This document shows positions 7,550-10,636 of a DNA stretch of 10,636 bases, piece by piece. Both the position numbers and the translations under genes were made by a program. Under the pieces are notes generated by a model, which saw only the letters and a list, made by a program, of their open reading frames with translations, did not search any database and was not told the DNA's origin. The stretch is taken from the NCBI GenBank assembly GCA_036939355.1, contig JALLAP010001408.1:1-10636 (forward strand), read 5' to 3'. Position 1 is the first letter of the stretch. Each line of letters begins with the position of its first letter. The DNA comes from Thalassiosira profunda. Lineage: Eukaryota > Bacillariophyta > Thalassiosirophyceae > Thalassiosirales > Thalassiosiraceae.

Positions 7550-8195
7550 GAAAACCGGCTGGGCCAACCAGCAGGCGAGCGCGGCGGGAGTGGTCGAGGT
7601 GAAGAGCGCCGAGCTCCCCGCCGACGCCAGCGAGAAGATCCAGCGGGCCAACGCCACCATGCAGCAGCTCACGGGCGCCGGCCTCACGGCCCAGCAGGCC
7701 CTGGTGGATGCCACCGCCCAGCAGGTGCTGTTGGCCGCGGGCGCGGCTCCGGCGGGGGTCGCGAGCGCGGCCGATGCGGCATTGGACGCGGCGCTGGGCG
7801 TCTCCACGGCAGCTGCTGCTACTGCCGGTGCTCAGCCCGCGACCCTTGCGGCACCTGTTGCTGCCGCCGCTGCCGCGCCCGCGGCGGACGCGAAGGTGGT
7901 CGGTCGGTCCGACAACCCCACCCCGCACATCCTCGTCCACAACATGTTTTGCAAAGACGAGGAGACCGATCCGGGGTGGGAAAACGACATCAAGCTCGAC
8001 TTCGAGGAGGAGTGCGCGCAGTACGGGAAGATCGCGTCCGTCCTCGTCATGTCGAAGGATCCCGGCGGGAAGATCTACGCGTCGTTCGATTCGGTCGATG
8101 GCGCCGCGAGCTGCGCCAAAAACCTGGCCGGGCGGTGGTTCGACAAGCGGCAACTGCAAGTCGAGTTCGTGGACTCGGTTCCGGACTCCTCGTGA
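7550..8195 (+). CDS. RBM39: RBM39/CAPER-like splicing factor, exon 2 (UHM domain)
   Basis: This exon completes a predicted 703-aa protein. It begins with the end of RRM2 (KTGWANQQ). A linker follows that is helical at first (about residues 500-560) and then Ala-rich (about 560-605). The U2AF-homology motif starts near residue 615 (HILVHNMF). It has the acidic helix ETDPGWENDIKLDFEEEC and the diagnostic Arg-X-Phe as RWF in AGRWFDKRQL, the loop that grips a Trp in UHM ligand motifs of partners such as SF3B1. This UHM separates RBM39 and PUF60-like factors from ordinary SR proteins; the long RS domain in front fits RBM39 best. The stop is TGA at 8193-8195. Confidence 0.88.
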
Positions 8196-8474
8196 GGTTC
8201 AACTGCATTTCTTCTCAGCTTCTGTTTTGATAAACTAGCCTGCATATTCATCTTGAGCGCAAACCCGACCAAGCAAGGCCAGGCACTTCCTAACGATAAA
8301 CTGAAGCAAGCTGGCGCAGGGATGAGGCTTGACGCAGTTTCTAGATTTCAGCAATTTTTACCCCTCAAGGAAGGCAACACGCCCGGAATTCACTTCGACG
8401 GCGTGTCAGCCTTGCCTCAGCATTCTCCTCGTTGCCATTCATGTTGCACCTCCAAATGGCCAGCTCCCTTCCGA
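8196..8474. other. Convergent 3' ends of the RBM39-like and LRR genes
   Basis: These 279 bp separate two convergent stop codons and must hold both 3' UTRs. I see no gene. The right-hand part (8379-8466) is a decayed copy of the LRR gene's own C-terminal coding segment, annotated separately. Confidence 0.6.
8379..8466 (-). pseudogene. Decayed copy of the LRR protein C-terminal segment
   Basis: Just 9 bp beyond the LRR gene's stop, the sequence reads ELAIWRCNMNGNEENAEAR on the minus strand, against ELAIWRANMDDNEQDAEAR inside the gene. Both copies then reach the shared 11-mer ACGCCCGGAAT on the plus strand (8379-8389 and 8500-8510). The copy is 88 bp against 110 bp and lacks the CGSDMNI part. 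It is a fragment of a related gene left by tandem duplication or unequal exchange, and is not translated with the upstream gene because of the TAA at 8475. Confidence 0.75.
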
Positions 8475-9899
8475 TTAGGCTGGCTCCAAATATTCCAAGA
8501 CGCCCGGAATGATGATGTTCATATCGCTGCCGCAACTCCTACGGCTGGCATTCCTCGCTTCTGCATCCTGTTCATTGTCATCCATGTTGGCCCTCCAAAT
8601 TGCCAGCTCGAGCATCGTTGTCACATCCAACTGATCGTAGTAGGCGAACCACTCTCGGATTAATGCGATTTTCTGTCTCTCTGGCTGGTGGCGGCCACCT
8701 AGGATTGTGTTTACCTTTGCCTCGGCCTCTTCAAACTGGCTTTGGCTCCTGTACTGCATCCATTTGGAGGCGATTAGCATCTTATGCATGCCAGGCACAG
8801 GCATCGTTGTCCTCATCAAGTGGCAGCTGGAATGTTCAATGTCAACCACTAAGGCCATGGGAGGAATGTTGATGTGTGCCAAAGAGGGACAATTGGCGAA
8901 TGCGCGATCCTCAATGAAGTGGACTCCCTCCCGCAGAGTCACCTCTGACAGACTGCTGCAAGATCTGAATGCTTGAGCAATGATGTCCGTAACAGACGGA
9001 GGGATCGTGATGCACTGCAACGAGTGGCAGCCGTAGAATGCTGCGTGCCCAATCTCCTTCAGTCCCTCCTGAAGAGTCGCATCTGCAAGACTGTTACAAT
9101 CCTGAAACGCGGACCAACCTATCGCAGTGACAGAGGAGGGGATGGTGATGCGCTCTAACGAATTGCAGCCCCGGAATGCCCCTCCTCTGATCCTCTGGAG
9201 CCCCTCCTGAAGCTCTGCATGCCTCAACTGACAGCAACCATCGAATGCACCTCCCTCGACTTTCAGCGTTGATGAGGGGATTCTGATGCTGAGCAGCAAT
9301 GTGCAACCTTCGAATGCATTCCCCCCGATGCTTTGCAATCCCTCCTTCAATTCCGCTTCTACCAAACCGCTGCAGTGTTGAAATGCATAGGATTCAATGT
9401 CGGTGACAGACGACGGAATGCTGATCCGAACCAAAGCACTGCATCCCCTGAATGCGTTCTCCCCAATGCGCTGGATCCCCTCCCCGAGCTCCACTTCCGT
9501 CAAACTGTTGCAGTGTGAAAATGTACCGACCTCAACTTCAGTGACAGACGGTGGGATGGTTACCCTTGTCAGCGCCTCGCAATAGAAGAACGACCTATGT
9601 CCAATCTTTGTTGTATTGCTGAGATCGATGTCACTCAAACCCCTGCAATATGCGAATGCCCACTTGCCAATCTCGACAGAGGTAGTGTTCAGAATGACGC
9701 GCTCCAGCGAAGAGCAACCATTGAATGCGTCGTTCGAGATGGTGGTCACGTTGCTCAGATACACCGCCCTCAAATCCACACAACCCTCAAAGGCATCTGC
9801 TGGAATCACTGTCACGCCCGACGCCACGCGTATCTGTCTGGCATCCCGGTGCCGTTCCAGGACCGCGCCGCCGTCGTATTCGGTCCACTCCTCGGCCAT
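8475..9899 (-). CDS. BspA-like leucine-rich-repeat (LRR_5) protein
   Basis: This is an intronless 474-aa protein that likely mediates protein-protein binding; no catalytic domain is visible. The ATG at 9899 (MAEEWTEYDGG) is the first after an in-frame TAA about 15 codons upstream. From about residue 29 to 351 there are 14 repeats of 23 aa with the LRR_5 core IxxxAFxxCxxLxxxxLxxxVxx (AFEGC, AFNGC, AFRGC and so on). From the fourth repeat on, two types alternate: one ends in an IPSSVTD-like strand and the next in an LxEGLQ-like strand, giving a 46-aa double unit. Residues 352-474 form a unique tail with helices, an ELAIW segment and CGSDMNIIIPGVLEYLE. I associate such tails with diatom LRR families, from memory and untested. 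There is no signal peptide or membrane segment, so a cytosolic or nuclear location is likely. GC content is lower than in the neighbouring RBM39-like exons. Confidence 0.85.
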   Translation of the reverse strand: MAEEWTEYDGGAVLERHRDARQIRVASGVTVIPADAFEGCVDLRAVYLSNVTTISNDAFNGCSSLERVILNTTSVEIGKWAFAYCRGLSDIDLSNTTKIGHRSFFYCEALTRVTIPPSVTEVEVGTFSHCNSLTEVELGEGIQRIGENAFRGCSALVRISIPSSVTDIESYAFQHCSGLVEAELKEGLQSIGGNAFEGCTLLLSIRIPSSTLKVEGGAFDGCCQLRHAELQEGLQRIRGGAFRGCNSLERITIPSSVTAIGWSAFQDCNSLADATLQEGLKEIGHAAFYGCHSLQCITIPPSVTDIIAQAFRSCSSLSEVTLREGVHFIEDRAFANCPSLAHINIPPMALVVDIEHSSCHLMRTTMPVPGMHKMLIASKWMQYRSQSQFEEAEAKVNTILGGRHQPERQKIALIREWFAYYDQLDVTTMLELAIWRANMDDNEQDAEARNASRRSCGSDMNIIIPGVLEYLEPA

Positions 9900-10031
9900 C
9901 CTTGCAGTTGTTTGGCCGCGAGAACAGTAGGCAGATTGTCGCAAAATTTACGGGTGCCGCAGGGGCGGTTGAGATGCAACGGCCTGCCCTGATCGCCGTC
10001 CAATCACATTTCCTTCCCGACAGAGCGCGAA
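9900..10031. promoter_or_regulatory. Divergent promoter region between the LRR and DenD-like genes
   Basis: Only 132 bp separate the two ATGs, so both promoters must overlap. A CCAAT box (CCAATCA, 10000-10006) and a GC-rich GGGGCGG (9962-9968) are visible; both can act in either direction. No TATA box is evident. Co-regulation of the two genes is inferred from spacing alone. Confidence 0.45.
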
Positions 10032-10636
10032 ATGGAGGTGGTTATCACTGGTGGCGCCGGCTTCTTGGGTCAGGTCCTAGCGCGGGAGATACTCGCGAGG
10101 AAGGAGCTGCGTTCGGGGACGGTGACGTGCACCGTCACCCACCTCATCTTGGCCGACATTGCCGAGCCGAAGGAGTACCTCTTCGATCTGCACTCGCTGG
10201 CTAAAGCAAATGGCGTCGCTCTGGAAGTGCAGGTGGGCGATGTGGCAGACATCAGCTATTGCAAATCCCTCGTCGGCAGCCCGAAGGGTGATGACGACGA
10301 CGCCCTCTCGGTGTTCCACCTGGGCGCGGTGATGAGCGGGGCGCCTCCAGATCTGGCGCTCAAGGTGAACCTCCAGGGCACGATGAACATGCTCGAGGCC
10401 GCCCGGGCGTGGCAGGAGGCGTCGCCCTCCTCGCGGCCCACGTTCGTGTTCTCCTCTGCGGGCGCCACTTTGGGGGCGGGGCACGAGGCAGACTGGGTGA
10501 GCAACGATGACACTATTTCGGACGCCACGCGGGCGGCGCCACACACCACCTACGGCACCACCAAAGCCTGTGCGGAACTGTTGTTGGCCGACTATTCGCG
10601 AAGGGGATTTATCGACGGGAGGGGAGTGCGGTTGCC
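10032..10636 (+). CDS. denD: NAD-dependent epimerase/dehydratase, D-erythronate dehydrogenase-like (5' part)
   Basis: This is an extended short-chain dehydrogenase of which 201 codons are seen; the gene runs off the window with no stop and no intron so far. The Rossmann motif GGAGFLG is at residues 7-13, directly after the ATG, so there is no organelle presequence. VGDVAD near 75 marks the adenine-binding Asp. FHLGAVMSG follows, then VNLQGTMNMLEA, FSSAGA with the catalytic Ser region, and YGTTKA with the Tyr-x-x-x-Lys pair. The ending YSRRGFIDGRGVRLP closely matches the DenD subfamily of D-erythronate dehydrogenases, which oxidise D-erythronate to 2-keto-D-erythronate in bacterial sugar-acid catabolism. 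The fold is certain; the substrate is inferred from subfamily motifs and could be another sugar acid. It is divergent from the LRR gene across 132 bp. Confidence 0.8.
   Translation, partial: MEVVITGGAGFLGQVLAREILARKELRSGTVTCTVTHLILADIAEPKEYLFDLHSLAKANGVALEVQVGDVADISYCKSLVGSPKGDDDDALSVFHLGAVMSGAPPDLALKVNLQGTMNMLEAARAWQEASPSSRPTFVFSSAGATLGAGHEADWVSNDDTISDATRAAPHTTYGTTKACAELLLADYSRRGFIDGRGVRL

Noticed and set aside
1..10636. CRISPR arrays, bacterial operons, terminators or tRNA genes
   Set aside because: The window is eukaryotic with spliced genes. I found no regularly spaced repeats, no Shine-Dalgarno-led clusters and no cloverleaf-like sequence.

Overview
This window is nuclear DNA from a eukaryote with spliceosomal introns. 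The best fit is a centric diatom of the Thalassiosira type, but that placement rests on gene style and was not tested. The support is GT-AG introns, one perfect TACTAAC branch point, a mitochondrial enzyme with a presequence, an RS-domain splicing factor, a BspA-like leucine-rich-repeat protein with a diatom-like tail, and a long anonymous protein of a kind I associate with this group. The single N at 6630, flanked by two identical 72-bp copies, shows this is a draft assembly.

Left half (1-5258, minus strand): a two-exon gene for mitochondrial 3-hydroxyisobutyrate dehydrogenase (HIBADH). Exon 1 is 4813-5258 and exon 2 is 346-973. They are separated by a 3839-bp intron. Inside this intron, on the same strand, lies a second gene: TATA-like box 4448-4456, exon 1 3936-4374, a small intron 3866-3935, and exon 2 1008-3865. 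Its predicted product is 1098 aa and of unknown function. It has an Ala/Glu-rich N-terminus, a long basic low-complexity region, a conserved-looking central domain, three roughly 50-residue repeats and a Cys-rich C-terminus. Its stop codon lies 34 nt from the host intron's 3' end, inside which there is also a 25-bp near-palindrome covering the host acceptor site. How the two transcripts are separated is the main puzzle of the window.

Middle (5259-8195, plus strand): after a 273-bp divergent promoter region comes an RBM39/CAPER-like splicing factor. It has an RS domain, two RRMs and a U2AF-homology motif, in two exons (5532-7070 and 7550-8195). RRM1 is disrupted in this assembly by the duplicated contig end. 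Removing 73 bp restores the frame. The 479-bp intron contains what looks like a cassette (poison) exon.

Right (8196-10636): on the minus strand, an intronless 474-aa LRR_5 protein (8475-9899) with 14 repeats of 23 aa that alternate between two types. A decayed copy of its own C-terminal coding segment lies just past its stop codon. Divergent from it, across 132 bp, a plus-strand NAD-dependent epimerase/dehydratase-family gene resembling D-erythronate dehydrogenase (DenD) begins at 10032 and runs off the window. The genes do not form one pathway. HIBADH (valine breakdown) and DenD-like (sugar-acid oxidation) are both NAD-dependent oxidoreductases, but nothing here links them.
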